From positions 248,001 through 312,000 of the forward strand of contig JBCBIJ010000004.1 in NCBI GenBank assembly GCA_038524795.1: a stretch of DNA of 64,000 nt. The letters run 5' to 3'. This stretch comes from CALBPI01 sp038524795. GTDB lineage: Bacteria > Pseudomonadota > Gammaproteobacteria > Steroidobacterales > Woeseiaceae. Below the pieces are notes generated by a model that did not search any database, was not told where the DNA came from, and worked only from the letters and a program-made list of their open reading frames with translations. The position numbers and the translations under genes were made by a program. This document shows, one piece after another, positions 8,344 through 16,663 of the stretch (its first letter is position 1; every line of letters starts with the position of its first letter).

Positions 8344-8837
8344 TGGTCAACAACGAACTGCGCAACGACCCCGTCGCCCAAGAGGCTGAAGAGGCCTTGT
8401 ACGGCGAAAACCACGCCTGGTTGCGGTCACAGCGTGCGAGACGCTGGCTGGTTGTGGTGGCCGGCGCAGCGATCATTCTGTCGACGGCATCGCGGCTGGC
8501 CGACTGGCCGTTCCTCGCCTTGCCCGCGATCCTTGTGTTTCTCGCCAGCTGGGTCGGTCTGCGCATTGCCGTGCGGAAGATCATCGACCTGCCTGACCAG
8601 TACATCGATGAGCGTATGCGGGAACGCCGCGGCATCGCCTACCGACACGCGTATGCGGGCATCGGCGCATTACTCTCTGTGATCATGTTGGCGCACATCG
8701 CGCTGACGCTGCTGGCCAAGTACCAGGGCTGGCCCTCGATGACAGGCGAGGTCTGGTTCGAGCTGTCGTTCACGATGGTCTTCTCGATGATGATCTTGCC
8801 CAACGCCGTCTACGCCTGGACGGAGCGCGACATCTGA
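8343..8837 (+). CDS. Small membrane protein coupled to XRE regulator
   Basis: The 164-residue product has four predicted membrane segments (residues about 34-54, 58-76, 103-125 and 140-158) separated by a charged loop IDLPDQYIDERMRERRG. No enzymatic motif is visible. Small integral membrane proteins of unknown function are frequently translated with XRE-type regulators of the kind upstream, and the one-base overlap TGATG here points to co-production. A Shine-Dalgarno AAGGAGG lies at the end of the regulator gene. A role in membrane sensing or in sequestering the regulator is a guess. The family is not recognised. Confidence 0.7.
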   Translation: MVNNELRNDPVAQEAEEALYGENHAWLRSQRARRWLVVVAGAAIILSTASRLADWPFLALPAILVFLASWVGLRIAVRKIIDLPDQYIDERMRERRGIAYRHAYAGIGALLSVIMLAHIALTLLAKYQGWPSMTGEVWFELSFTMVFSMMILPNAVYAWTERDI

Positions 8838-8847
8838 TCGACGCCTT

Positions 8848-8876
8848 CTGACATCGTGCGGGGCGTCGGGTATGAT
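8848..8876 (+). promoter_or_regulatory. Promoter of the thiamine-salvage operon
   Basis: CTGACA at 8848-8853 and TATGAT at 8871-8876 are separated by 17 bp, each matching the sigma-70 consensus at five of six positions. The predicted start, near 8883, falls immediately before the TPP riboswitch. Confidence 0.7.
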
Positions 8877-8884
8877 CCGCGACG

Positions 8885-8970
8885 TCAATCGGGGTGGCTA
8901 CGGCCTGAGATTCGCCTGCGGGGCGGGAACCCTTGGAACCTGATCCGGGTAATGCCGGCGTAGGGAGCAC
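8885..8970 (+). ncRNA. TPP riboswitch (thi-box)
   Basis: The conserved thi-box core is present in order: GGGGTGG at 8891, CTGAGA at 8905-8910, ACCTGAT near 8938, GGTAAT, and GCGTAGGGAG at 8958-8967. These are the pyrimidine-sensor and pyrophosphate-sensor arms of the thiamine pyrophosphate aptamer. The closing 3' strand GGGAG (8963-8967) also serves as the Shine-Dalgarno sequence of the TonB receptor gene, six bases before its ATG at 8974. Ligand binding should therefore sequester the ribosome-binding site directly and switch translation off when thiamine pyrophosphate is plentiful. No terminator stem is seen between aptamer and start. Confidence 0.95.
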
Positions 8971-8973
8971 AAC

Positions 8974-11088
8974 ATGCACAAACCCGCCGTTGCCGCCGTT
9001 GCGGCACTCTCTTTATTCGCTGTCGATGCGCGCGCGCAGGACGCCGCGATTGATGAAATCGTGGTCACCGCGGACCTGCGTGGGAGAACACTCGTCGAGA
9101 TCCCGGCGAGCATAGCCGTCATCGACCGCAGTACCGTCGAAGATGCTGCCGTCCAACACTTCGAAGAACTGTCGTTCCTCGTACCCAATCTTAACTTTGC
9201 TGGCGGCAGCAATCGCGCGCGCTATTTCCAGCTGCGCGGCATTGGCGAGCGCAGCCAGTACGAGGGCGCGCCCAACCCGTCCGTCGGCTTCATCCTCGAC
9301 GACATCGATTTTTCAGGCATCGGTGGCATCGCCACGACCTGGGATATTGAACGCGTCGAGGTACTTCGCGGTCCACAAGCCACGCGTTACGGCGCCAACG
9401 CACTGGCCGGGCTTGTGTTCGTGCAAAGCGTTGCGCCGACGCCAGAGTTTGATGCGCGTGCGCAGGTCACATCAGGCGACGACGGGCTCGCGAGTGCAGC
9501 ACTGGCATTCGGTGGCCCCCTCAGCGACACGCTGGGTTACCGCGTCGCGCTGCAGCAGTTTCAGTCCAACGGCTTCCGAGACAACCCGTTCCTGGGCCGC
9601 GACGATACCAACGAGCGCGATGAGCTGACGCTGCGCACCCGGTTGCGTTGGGACCCCAGTGATGCGACGCGCGTGGACACGACGCTGTTGTTTGTCGACC
9701 AGGACAATGGCTACGACGCCTTTACGCTCGAGAACGACTTCACGACGTTTAGCGACGACCCAGGCCGCGACGCGCAACGGTCGGTGGGCCTGGGTATCCG
9801 TGCCGATCACGCGCCAAGCGCGGCCTGGTCGCTGACAAGCATCACGGGGATCGCGCAGTCCGACGTCGAGTTCAGTTTTGACGCGGACTGGGGCAACCCC
9901 GACTACTGGATTCCGTTTTTCGCGCCGCCGGGCTCGACACCGTTCACGCCCGAGTATGATTTTTTCTCGCGGCGCGACCGTGAACGCGACACGATCAACC
10001 AGGAGTTTCGTTTTCAGTCGGGCCCCAATGGCCGGATCTTCGATGACACCACTGACTGGTTGGTCGGCGTCTACGCGCTGCGCCTCACCGAAGATCTGAC
10101 CGTGTTCGACTCGGGCGTGTTCAGCGACGGCACGTTCCCGGGCGCGGCATTCGCCGCGGCCAGCGACAGCAGCTACGAGTCGCTCAAGCTGGCCGTGTTC
10201 GGGCAGCTTGACATCGCGACGGGCGAACGCACGGATCTGTCACTGGGCTTGCGCTTTGAGCGGCGCAACGCGGATTACGAGGATGACTTCGGCCTGAGTC
10301 TCGACCCGTCCGAAACCGCGGTCGGCGGACACGTCTCGCTGACGCACGCGTTCAACGATGCGGCGACGGGATACCTGTCGTTGGCGCGGGGTTACAAAAT
10401 GGGCGGCTTCAACCTCGGCACCGTACCTGACGGCCGGCGCGAGTTCGACGCCGAGTATCTTTGGAACCTCGAGACGGGGCTTCGTTGGCAGCACGCTCGC
10501 GGCAGTCTGAGCCTGGCCGTGTTTTACGCCGAGCGACGCGACCAGCAGGTCTCGACCTCATTCCAGCTCGTGCCCAATGACCCGTCGACGTTCGTGTTTT
10601 TTCAGGACAACGCGGCCAGCGGCAAGAATCTGGGCGCTGAGCTCGAGTCGCGCTGGCGACTCGACAGCCACTGGAGTGTGTACGCGAACGTCGGTCTGCT
10701 GGATGTCACCTTTGATGACTTTGTCACGCCCGAGGTCGATCTCTCAGGGCGCGAGCAGGCGCATGCGCCACGCTACAGCTTCTCAACGGGTCTGATCTGG
10801 GAACGCCCTGAAGGCTGGTTTGCGCGGCTCGACGTACAGGGCAGAGATGAATTCTTCTTCTCCAACAGCCATGACGAGAAGAGCGAGGCCTACACGCTCG
10901 TGCACGCACGCGCGGGCTACCGCAAAGGCCAGTGGCAGTTCAGCGCCTGGGGGCGCAACCTGACCGATGAAGACTACGGTGTACGGGGCTTCTTCTTCGG
11001 TAACGAACCGCCGAATTTCGACGACACGCTGTATCTTCGCCTGGGTGACCCGCGCCAGGTCGGTGTCAGCATCGACTGGCGTTACTGA
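8974..11088 (+). CDS. TonB-dependent outer-membrane receptor, probable thiamine receptor
   Basis: The 704-residue protein has a signal peptide ending around ARAQ, a TonB box (DEIVVTA, about residues 26-32), a plug domain with VEVLRGPQATRYGANALAG (near residue 125), and a 22-strand-type beta-barrel ending in a terminal aromatic residue (SIDWRY). TonB-dependent receptors import large or scarce nutrients across the outer membrane using proton-motive energy through TonB-ExbBD. Control by a TPP riboswitch and the following thiamine-related genes identify the likely ligand as thiamine or a derivative; the barrel itself does not reveal it. The ATG at 8974 is set by the GGGAG inside the riboswitch. 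Confidence 0.93.
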   Translation: MHKPAVAAVAALSLFAVDARAQDAAIDEIVVTADLRGRTLVEIPASIAVIDRSTVEDAAVQHFEELSFLVPNLNFAGGSNRARYFQLRGIGERSQYEGAPNPSVGFILDDIDFSGIGGIATTWDIERVEVLRGPQATRYGANALAGLVFVQSVAPTPEFDARAQVTSGDDGLASAALAFGGPLSDTLGYRVALQQFQSNGFRDNPFLGRDDTNERDELTLRTRLRWDPSDATRVDTTLLFVDQDNGYDAFTLENDFTTFSDDPGRDAQRSVGLGIRADHAPSAAWSLTSITGIAQSDVEFSFDADWGNPDYWIPFFAPPGSTPFTPEYDFFSRRDRERDTINQEFRFQSGPNGRIFDDTTDWLVGVYALRLTEDLTVFDSGVFSDGTFPGAAFAAASDSSYESLKLAVFGQLDIATGERTDLSLGLRFERRNADYEDDFGLSLDPSETAVGGHVSLTHAFNDAATGYLSLARGYKMGGFNLGTVPDGRREFDAEYLWNLETGLRWQHARGSLSLAVFYAERRDQQVSTSFQLVPNDPSTFVFFQDNAASGKNLGAELESRWRLDSHWSVYANVGLLDVTFDDFVTPEVDLSGREQAHAPRYSFSTGLIWERPEGWFARLDVQGRDEFFFSNSHDEKSEAYTLVHARAGYRKGQWQFSAWGRNLTDEDYGVRGFFFGNEPPNFDDTLYLRLGDPRQVGVSIDWRY

Positions 11089-11099
11089 GGAGAATGACT

Positions 11100-11339
11100 A
11101 TGCGTGCCGCTGCGGAACTGAGCCTCTACCCGTTGGCTGATGACTACCTGACGCCGATCCGTGACGTCATCGCGCGGCTCAACGCGATCGATGGCCTGGA
11201 GGTGGTCACCAATGCGATGTCGACGCAGGTCGTTGGCGACTACGACGTGCTCATGCCGGCACTGACGCGTGAAGTGCGCACGAGCTTCGAGCAGCACGGC
11301 AAGTGCGTGTTCGTCATGAAGCTCCTGCACTTGTCTTAA
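11100..11339 (+). CDS. Thiamine/HMP-binding YkoF-like protein
   Basis: The 79-residue protein reads AAAELSLYPLADDYLTPIRDVI ... VVTNAMSTQVVGDYDVLMPALTREVRTSFEQHGKCVFVMKLL, the pattern of the single-domain YkoF/MTH1187-like family that binds thiamine or hydroxymethylpyrimidine. No signal peptide is present, so it should act in the cytoplasm, perhaps as a carrier or sensor. The ATG at 11100 is preferred over the in-frame ATG at 11094, because GAGGAG ends seven bases before the former but only one base before the latter. It is the second gene of the TPP-riboswitch operon. Confidence 0.85.
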   Translation: MRAAAELSLYPLADDYLTPIRDVIARLNAIDGLEVVTNAMSTQVVGDYDVLMPALTREVRTSFEQHGKCVFVMKLLHLS

Positions 11340-11352
11340 CCACAGCAATCGA

Positions 11353-11952
11353 TTGGGCGCAGTCCTCGAACAACTGGGCGGCATGCGCGCGGCCGAGATC
11401 GTGGCCGTGATGCTCGCTATCGCCTATCTCGTTCTCGCCATTCGGCAGTCGGTGTGGTGTTGGCCCTGCGCGTTTGTCAGCACGGGAATTTATGTCGTGC
11501 TGTTCCATGAAGTGGCCCTGTTTATGGAGAGCGCACTTAACGCGTTCTACCTGGCTATGGCGGTGTACGGGTTCTGGGTCTGGACGCGGGGCGGTCCACA
11601 TGGCGCGCCGCGCGAGGTCCATGTGAAACCCTGGGTCTTGCACGCGGTGGCCGCGGCGGGCATCGCGATCCTGATTGCCGCCAGCGGCACCTGGTTGGCG
11701 CGGAATACGGCGCAGGCCCTACCGTACCTCGACGCGTTTACGACCTGGTCCGCCGTCTTTGCGACCTGGCTGACGGCGCAGAAGGCCATCGAGAACTGGT
11801 TCTATTGGTTAGTCATCGATATCGTCTCGATCGGGCTTTATTTGGAGCGCGGCTTGCCACTCACAGCACTGCTGTTTGTGCTCTACGTGGTGCTCATTCC
11901 CATCGGTTTCCTCGCATGGCGGCGCGACCTGCGACGCCCGGAGTTGGTATGA
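11353..11952 (+). CDS. pnuC: PnuC-family transporter, probable thiamine uptake (PnuT-type)
   Basis: The 199-residue protein contains about seven membrane helices. It carries the family signatures WCWPCAFVSTGIYVVLF (first helix pair), FYLAMAVYGFWVW, and FYWLVIDIVSIGLYLERGL near the C-terminus, where conserved Trp and Asn/Asp residues line the vitamin site. PnuC proteins are facilitated-diffusion carriers whose substrate is trapped by phosphorylation. Members preceded by a TPP riboswitch and followed by a kinase are taken to carry thiamine rather than nicotinamide riboside. The start may be TTG at 11353 or the in-frame ATG at 11383. Its stop overlaps the kinase start (ATGA). Confidence 0.88.
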   Translation: MGAVLEQLGGMRAAEIVAVMLAIAYLVLAIRQSVWCWPCAFVSTGIYVVLFHEVALFMESALNAFYLAMAVYGFWVWTRGGPHGAPREVHVKPWVLHAVAAAGIAILIAASGTWLARNTAQALPYLDAFTTWSAVFATWLTAQKAIENWFYWLVIDIVSIGLYLERGLPLTALLFVLYVVLIPIGFLAWRRDLRRPELV

Positions 11953-12743
11953 ACGACGCAAGACTCGAAGCCGCGCTCGATGCGTTTGAATCGGCATTGG
12001 GCGAGCGGCCCAACGTGGTCGCTCCGCTCGACTCGATGAGTAATGCCGCGTGGCGCGTGGCCTTGCGCGACGGTGAGGCCGTACTGCGCACGCACACGCT
12101 GGACTTCGGTGCGCCCGTGACCAGCCACGCGCGCGAGTTTGCGATCCATGGCTTTGCCGCCGCGAACGGTCTCGCGCCCGGGATCATTTTCTCGAGTGCG
12201 CGCGCAGGTGTGATCGTAACGGACTTCGAGTACGCGGGCGCGTACGGCAAAGACGCGTTCGCCGATGCGTCGAGCATCGCGCGAGTGGCCGAGCGCATCG
12301 CGGTACTACACGGGCTCGACTTGCCCCACTCCATAACCGGATACAGCCTCGTCGAAGCCGCCGAACGCTACATCACGCGGGCCGGTGTTGGCGGCAATGC
12401 CGACACCGATGCGCTCGCCGACGTCGTGGCCTGGGTCGAAGCCGATGCGGACCCGGCCGATCGTGTGCTCTGCCACCGCGACCTGTTGCACGCGAATATC
12501 TTGGCGAGCGAACCGGTCCAGTTCATCGACTGGGAGTTCGCGAGCCCCGGCGAGCGCTGGTTTGATCTTGCTGGCTTTGCCGTTTGGCAAGACTTCGATC
12601 GCGTGCAGCGAGACGTGATGATCAATGCGTATCTGGGGCGCGCACCTTCAGAGGCCGAGCGCGAGCGCCTCGCGCGCAATACGCAGGCGTTTCGCGCGCT
12701 GTGTCAGCTCTGGGAGTTGCCTGCGGCTACCAACGATTCCTGA
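11949..12743 (+). CDS. thiK: Thiamine-kinase-like phosphotransferase (APH/choline kinase fold)
   Basis: The 264-residue protein has the aminoglycoside/choline kinase fold: the catalytic Brenner motif LCHRDLLHANIL (HxDxxxxN, near residue 175) and the metal-binding FIDWEFASPGERWFDLA. An N-terminal nucleotide-binding region SNAAWRVALRDGEAVLRT lies near residue 27. Position directly after a PnuC-type carrier, with a 4-base ATGA overlap and under a TPP riboswitch, supports phosphorylation of thiamine, which both traps the imported vitamin and starts its conversion to thiamine pyrophosphate. Choline or sugar kinase activity cannot be excluded from sequence alone. Its last 17 bases overlap the convergent glyoxalase II gene. 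Confidence 0.82.
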   Translation: MNDARLEAALDAFESALGERPNVVAPLDSMSNAAWRVALRDGEAVLRTHTLDFGAPVTSHAREFAIHGFAAANGLAPGIIFSSARAGVIVTDFEYAGAYGKDAFADASSIARVAERIAVLHGLDLPHSITGYSLVEAAERYITRAGVGGNADTDALADVVAWVEADADPADRVLCHRDLLHANILASEPVQFIDWEFASPGERWFDLAGFAVWQDFDRVQRDVMINAYLGRAPSEAERERLARNTQAFRALCQLWELPAATNDS

Positions 12744-13518
12744 GTTCACGCAGTTTCAGGAAGACGGTCTTTTGGTCGGGGTTGGCAGGCAGGTCCGGGA
12801 AGGCCTCACGCAACGCGTCGATGACGCCGGGTTCGCGGAGCCGGAAGAAGGTGTTGACGGCCTTTTCCAGTCCCAGTGTTGTCACGGGCGCATCCGCGCC
12901 ATCATTGCCTTCGATGCGCGACAGCAAATCGGCGGCGGCCGTATTGTCGGGCTCGCGGTCCAGCGTGAAGCGCAGGTTGCCCGCCAGGTAGTCGTGCCCG
13001 GGGTAGAGCTTCGCGGACTCGTCGATACGGTCCAGCTGTTCTGCGAAGGTCGTGTAGAGCGCCTCGGGATGGCCGCCGTTGTGGCAATTGCCGGCACCCG
13101 CATTGAATAAGGTGTCCCCCGAGAACAGCGCGGCTTCGGGCGCGTGCGCCAGAAGGCAGATGTGGCACATCGTGTGTCCGGGCGTGTCGAGGCACTCGAG
13201 TTCGATCGTCTTGCCCACCTTGACCACGTCACCGGCGCCGACGCCGCGGTCCACGCCGTTAATACGGCCGCCTGCATTCTCGTGGGCGATCAACGTGGCA
13301 CCCGTGGCGTCTACGAGCCCCTTGTTGCCGCCTGTGTGGTCGGCGTGCTCGTGCGTATTGAGCACCTGGGTGATGTCCCAGCCCCGGTCTTTGGCGATAT
13401 CAAGACACTGATTGAAATCGAGGGGATCGATGGCCAGTGCCTCGCCCGTTTCGGCGCAGGCAATCAGATAGTTGAAATTGCGATAACTGTTGCCAACCCA
13501 AACGCGCTCGACGATCAC
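12727..13518 (-). CDS. gloB: Hydroxyacylglutathione hydrolase (glyoxalase II)
   Basis: The 263-residue protein is a metallo-beta-lactamase-fold hydrolase with the metal motif THEHADHTGG (His56, His58, Asp60, His61), a second His in DTPGHTMCHICLL, Asp in FSGDTLF and a final His in LYPGHDY. The C-terminal third (LSRIEGNDGADAPVTTLGLEKAVNTFFR) matches the substrate-binding helical domain of GloB. It hydrolyses S-lactoylglutathione to glutathione and D-lactate, completing methylglyoxal detoxification in the cytoplasm. It is convergent with, and overlaps by 17 bp, the thiamine-kinase-like gene, and is followed upstream by the amidohydrolase on the same strand. Confidence 0.92.
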   Translation of the reverse strand: MIVERVWVGNSYRNFNYLIACAETGEALAIDPLDFNQCLDIAKDRGWDITQVLNTHEHADHTGGNKGLVDATGATLIAHENAGGRINGVDRGVGAGDVVKVGKTIELECLDTPGHTMCHICLLAHAPEAALFSGDTLFNAGAGNCHNGGHPEALYTTFAEQLDRIDESAKLYPGHDYLAGNLRFTLDREPDNTAAADLLSRIEGNDGADAPVTTLGLEKAVNTFFRLREPGVIDALREAFPDLPANPDQKTVFLKLRELRNRW

Positions 13519-13527
13519 AGCAGGCTC

Positions 13528-15219
13528 CTATTTGACGGCGGCGATTTCACGACCTGCAACCCAGGTCTGCAAGACGCCGATCTGCCAGATCTCCTCAACG
13601 GGGATCTCGAAGTAGTCGCGGTCGATGACGATGAAGTCGGCCCACTTGCCGGGCTCGAGGCTACCAATGCGATCGGCTTGTCCGACTGAGTCCGCGGCCC
13701 AGATCGTGAAAGCGGCCAGCGTCTCTTCGCGCGTCAGCGCCTGGTCGGGGTACCAGCCACCAACGGGCTCGCCGTCCTTGCCCATGCGCGAGACGGCCGC
13801 GTAAAGGCCGTCAAACATCTCGGGCTTCTCGACAGGAAAGTCTGACCCGGCGGCGACACGCACACCTGCATCAAGCATGCGGCGCCAGGCGTAGCCGCCC
13901 AGGATGCGTTCGGGGCCTACGCGGTCTTCGGCCATGTTCTTGTCGCTTGTCGCGTGCGTCGGCTGCATCGAGGCGACGATGTTGAGCTTGGCAAAACGCG
14001 GGATGTCTTCGAGCGCCACGATCTGCGCGTGCTCGATGCGGTCGTTGAAGCCCGAAGGTTTGCCGCCACTGGCCAGTGAAAACGCGTCGAGCACAATGCG
14101 GTTGGCGCGGTCGCCGATGGCATGCACGTTGGCGGCCAGACCTTTCGCGTGCGCCGCACGAATCTGCGCTGTGAACTCTGCCGTGTCTCCGCGCATGAGA
14201 CCCAGGTTGCCCGCATCATCGCTGTACGGGCTCAACATCGCCGCGCCGCGGCTGCCCAGGGCGCCGTCCGCATAGAGCTTCACGCTGGTCACCTCGAATA
14301 GATCGCGCGCATATCCCCGGATCGGACCCTCGAACTCGGCCAGCGTCGGTGTTCCCGCCAGCATGGCGCTGACGCGAATGGGCATTTCCCCAGCGTCTGC
14401 CAGCTCCCTATACAAGGCCACCTCCAGCGCCGTCGTGCCGGCATCGTGGACGCCCGTGACGCCGAGCGACGCCAACTCGTACATCGCGTTCTTCAAGAAG
14501 TTGCGTTGATCGTCGCGGCTCGGCGGCAGAATGACGCGTGCGACGAGTGGCATGGCGGTGTCAATAAGGACGCCGGTGGCATCACCGTTGGCGTCGCGAA
14601 CGATCTCGCCGCCAATGGGGTTGGGTGTGTCGCGCGTGATGCCCGCGAGTTCGAGCGCGGCCGTATTGGCCCAGGCGGCATGACCATCGATGCGATTCAG
14701 GAATACGGGGCGGTCGGGCACGATGCTGTCGAGATCGGCCGCCGTCGGGAAGCGGTTTTCGGTCCAAAGGACCTGATTCCAGCCACGGCCCAGCACCCAG
14801 GCCGTACTGTCGGGTTGCGCGCGTACGTAGGCTGAAATTCGGCTCAGCGTGGCGTCGAGGCTGTCTATCCCGGCCAGATCGAGGTTGGCGCGCAGCTGCC
14901 CCAGGCTCGACACGTGACCGTGTGCGTCGATGAGGCCCGGCAGGATGGTCGCGCCCGCGACGTCAATGACCCGCTCCGCTGTGTAACCGTCGACAACTTC
15001 TGCGTCGCCGATCGCAACGATGCGGCCATCCGTGATCACCATGGTGTCGAACTGCGCGAGGCTGCCGTCGGCCATGGTGTAGCCATTGGCGCCTGTCACG
15101 GCGAGGTCGGCCGGTTCACCCGTTGTGGTTGGGGTGTCGTCGCGGCTACCGCACCCAGCCAGAATCAGAACAAACAGTGCGACGCCCAGGCGGCGCAGGA
15201 AACAGAATCGAATCGACAT
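13528..15219 (-). CDS. Lipoprotein amidohydrolase of the YtcJ type
   Basis: The start at 15219 gives a lipoprotein leader with lipobox LILAGC; the open frame extends 18 codons upstream without adding conserved sequence. The 563-residue protein is an amidohydrolase-superfamily enzyme of the YtcJ/AtzF-like group: metal motif DAHGHVSSLG (near residue 98), GVHDAGTT, HAIGDRANRIVLDAF (near 365), DRIEHAQI and GSDFPVEKP (near 458). Such enzymes hydrolyse amide or ester bonds in small molecules, often N-substituted formamides or amino-acid derivatives; the substrate is unknown. Anchoring in the periplasm suggests nutrient processing. It ends nine bases before the glyoxalase II gene. Confidence 0.85.
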   Translation of the reverse strand: MSIRFCFLRRLGVALFVLILAGCGSRDDTPTTTGEPADLAVTGANGYTMADGSLAQFDTMVITDGRIVAIGDAEVVDGYTAERVIDVAGATILPGLIDAHGHVSSLGQLRANLDLAGIDSLDATLSRISAYVRAQPDSTAWVLGRGWNQVLWTENRFPTAADLDSIVPDRPVFLNRIDGHAAWANTAALELAGITRDTPNPIGGEIVRDANGDATGVLIDTAMPLVARVILPPSRDDQRNFLKNAMYELASLGVTGVHDAGTTALEVALYRELADAGEMPIRVSAMLAGTPTLAEFEGPIRGYARDLFEVTSVKLYADGALGSRGAAMLSPYSDDAGNLGLMRGDTAEFTAQIRAAHAKGLAANVHAIGDRANRIVLDAFSLASGGKPSGFNDRIEHAQIVALEDIPRFAKLNIVASMQPTHATSDKNMAEDRVGPERILGGYAWRRMLDAGVRVAAGSDFPVEKPEMFDGLYAAVSRMGKDGEPVGGWYPDQALTREETLAAFTIWAADSVGQADRIGSLEPGKWADFIVIDRDYFEIPVEEIWQIGVLQTWVAGREIAAVK

Positions 15220-15227
15220 CGGTGCTC

Positions 15228-15671
15228 TCAGGGGCTCGGAATGCTCGTGGCCTGCCAGGCCACCGCACGCCATTCATCATCACGCGCAACGAAGGTGCCC
15301 GTATTCAAGTAGTAAAGAACCTCACTGCCGTCAGAGGGTGTGGCAACGAGTCGGAACGCTACGATGGCCATGTCGGCGTAGAGGCGGATGTCGACCTCTT
15401 CGGCTGTGTACACCACTGCAGGCGTTTCTGGCTGGGTTTCGGCGGCGCCGCGTACACTCTCCAGAATGTCAGCTTTGTTGGTTCTTGCACCGGCTGACGA
15501 GGTGTAGACCAGCTCATCAGCCCAGAAGCGCTCGTGGACCGACGGATCGCCGATCGATGCGCCAGCCAGGAACGTGTCGAGCATCGTCGCAAGCGTGTCT
15601 CGATCGTCATTCGCAACTGCGGGTGCAGCAACCAGAAAAAGAAAAACAGCAAGGGGGCGCGACGCTCGCAT
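15228..15671 (-). CDS. Exported SnoaL/DUF4440-like (NTF2-fold) protein
   Basis: Start at the ATG at 15671, which gives a signal peptide (MRASRPLAVFLFLVAAPAVA); the open frame is longer but the upstream part lacks any signal. The 147-residue product has the NTF2-like pattern of a helical N-terminus (DTLATMLDTFLAGASIGD) followed by a curved sheet: FWADELVYTSSAGARTNKADIL, YTAEEVDIRLYADMAIVAFRL, YYLNTGTFVARDDEWRAVAWQAT. Proteins of this fold may be small enzymes or ligand-binding modules; none of the catalytic sets can be assigned. It lies just upstream of, and on the same strand as, the amidohydrolase (8 nt apart), so joint expression is likely. Confidence 0.72.
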   Translation of the reverse strand: MRASRPLAVFLFLVAAPAVANDDRDTLATMLDTFLAGASIGDPSVHERFWADELVYTSSAGARTNKADILESVRGAAETQPETPAVVYTAEEVDIRLYADMAIVAFRLVATPSDGSEVLYYLNTGTFVARDDEWRAVAWQATSIPSP

Positions 15672-15818
15672 TCGGCAACTCCGGGGAGGGCTAAAACCTG
15701 TGTCAGAACTATACCGCAGCGCGTTCACTGAGAAGATTCGTGCTGGGATATCATGCCGGCTTCGCCGATACGGAGTCTTCGTTGTGACACGAGCGATCAC
15801 CGCCCGTTTGAATCGCCA

Positions 15819-16547
15819 ATGAGTCGTCTATTTGTCGTGCGGCACGGCCAGGCACGTTTTCTGACCGACGATTACGACCGCCTGTCCGCCCTGGGTAAAG
15901 AACAGTCCGAGGCACTGGGCCAGGCGTGGGTCACAGCGTCCGTTCGTCCCGCGCGCGCCTATGCGGGCACGCTGTTGCGCCAGCGACATACGGCGGCGGC
16001 TGTGGCGGCTGCGTTTGGCGCGGCCGAGCTCGCGTTCCCGGACACAGAGGTGGTCGCGGGCCTCGATGAATATCCCGCCGACGAGCTCATTGCCGAACTC
16101 GTGCCACGCTTGCGTCGTGACGACCCCGCTGTCGATCGCGCCGCCTCGGAGTTCGAGTCGGCGACTGATGATGCAGCGCGCTACCGGCCCGTTCACCGGC
16201 TGCTGGAGGCCGTCATGCGCGCCTGGGTTGCCGGCGACTACCCGGTGGACAGTGTCTCACTTCCAACATGGACAGATTTTAGTGGGGGGGTGCGCCAGGC
16301 ACTGCGCAGCATCATGAGTGAGGCACCTCGACGCGCCGATGTGGCCGTCTTTACCTCGGGCGGCCCCATTGGCATCACGGTCCAAACCGTGCTGGAGGCC
16401 CCGGAAATCAAGGCGGCTGAGCTCAACTGGCGTGTCCACAATGCATCGGTAACTGCGCTGACGTTTTCAGGCTCTGGGGCCCGTATTTCCTTAGACAGCT
16501 TCAATGATGTCGCCCATTTGGGCCCCGAAATGCGGACGTTCCGATAG
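15819..16547 (+). CDS. Histidine phosphatase superfamily protein (phosphoglycerate-mutase-like)
   Basis: Start at the ATG at 15819, which places the catalytic motif FVVRHGQARF at residues 5-14, as normal for the family. The 242-residue protein has the first His and Arg (RHG), an Arg in the segment YAGTLLRQRHTAAAVA (near residue 50), and the second catalytic region FTSGGPIGITVQ, where the usual His-containing motif (SHGG or THGG) reads TSGGP. The lack of this second His may lower or change activity. Members dephosphorylate sugars, nucleotides or proteins; the substrate is unknown. The gene diverges from the NTF2-like gene. Confidence 0.8.
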   Translation: MSRLFVVRHGQARFLTDDYDRLSALGKEQSEALGQAWVTASVRPARAYAGTLLRQRHTAAAVAAAFGAAELAFPDTEVVAGLDEYPADELIAELVPRLRRDDPAVDRAASEFESATDDAARYRPVHRLLEAVMRAWVAGDYPVDSVSLPTWTDFSGGVRQALRSIMSEAPRRADVAVFTSGGPIGITVQTVLEAPEIKAAELNWRVHNASVTALTFSGSGARISLDSFNDVAHLGPEMRTFR

Positions 16548-16628
16548 ACAAATCGGCTGCGTCCAGCTTTTTGGGGTCGTTTCATGGCTGCTTTTTAACT
16601 CTTGTAGAACTATTTTGCCAAAAAATGT

Positions 16629-16657
16629 TTGACAAGAGGTCCCAGCTGCGGCATTGT
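16629..16657 (+). promoter_or_regulatory. Possible promoter upstream of structured RNA/HiPIP region
   Basis: TTGACA at 16629-16634 is a perfect -35 box; 17 bp downstream is CATTGT (16652-16657), a weak -10. Its position just before three successive hairpins supports a transcript start near 16664. Confidence 0.4.
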
Positions 16658-16663
16658 TCATCT

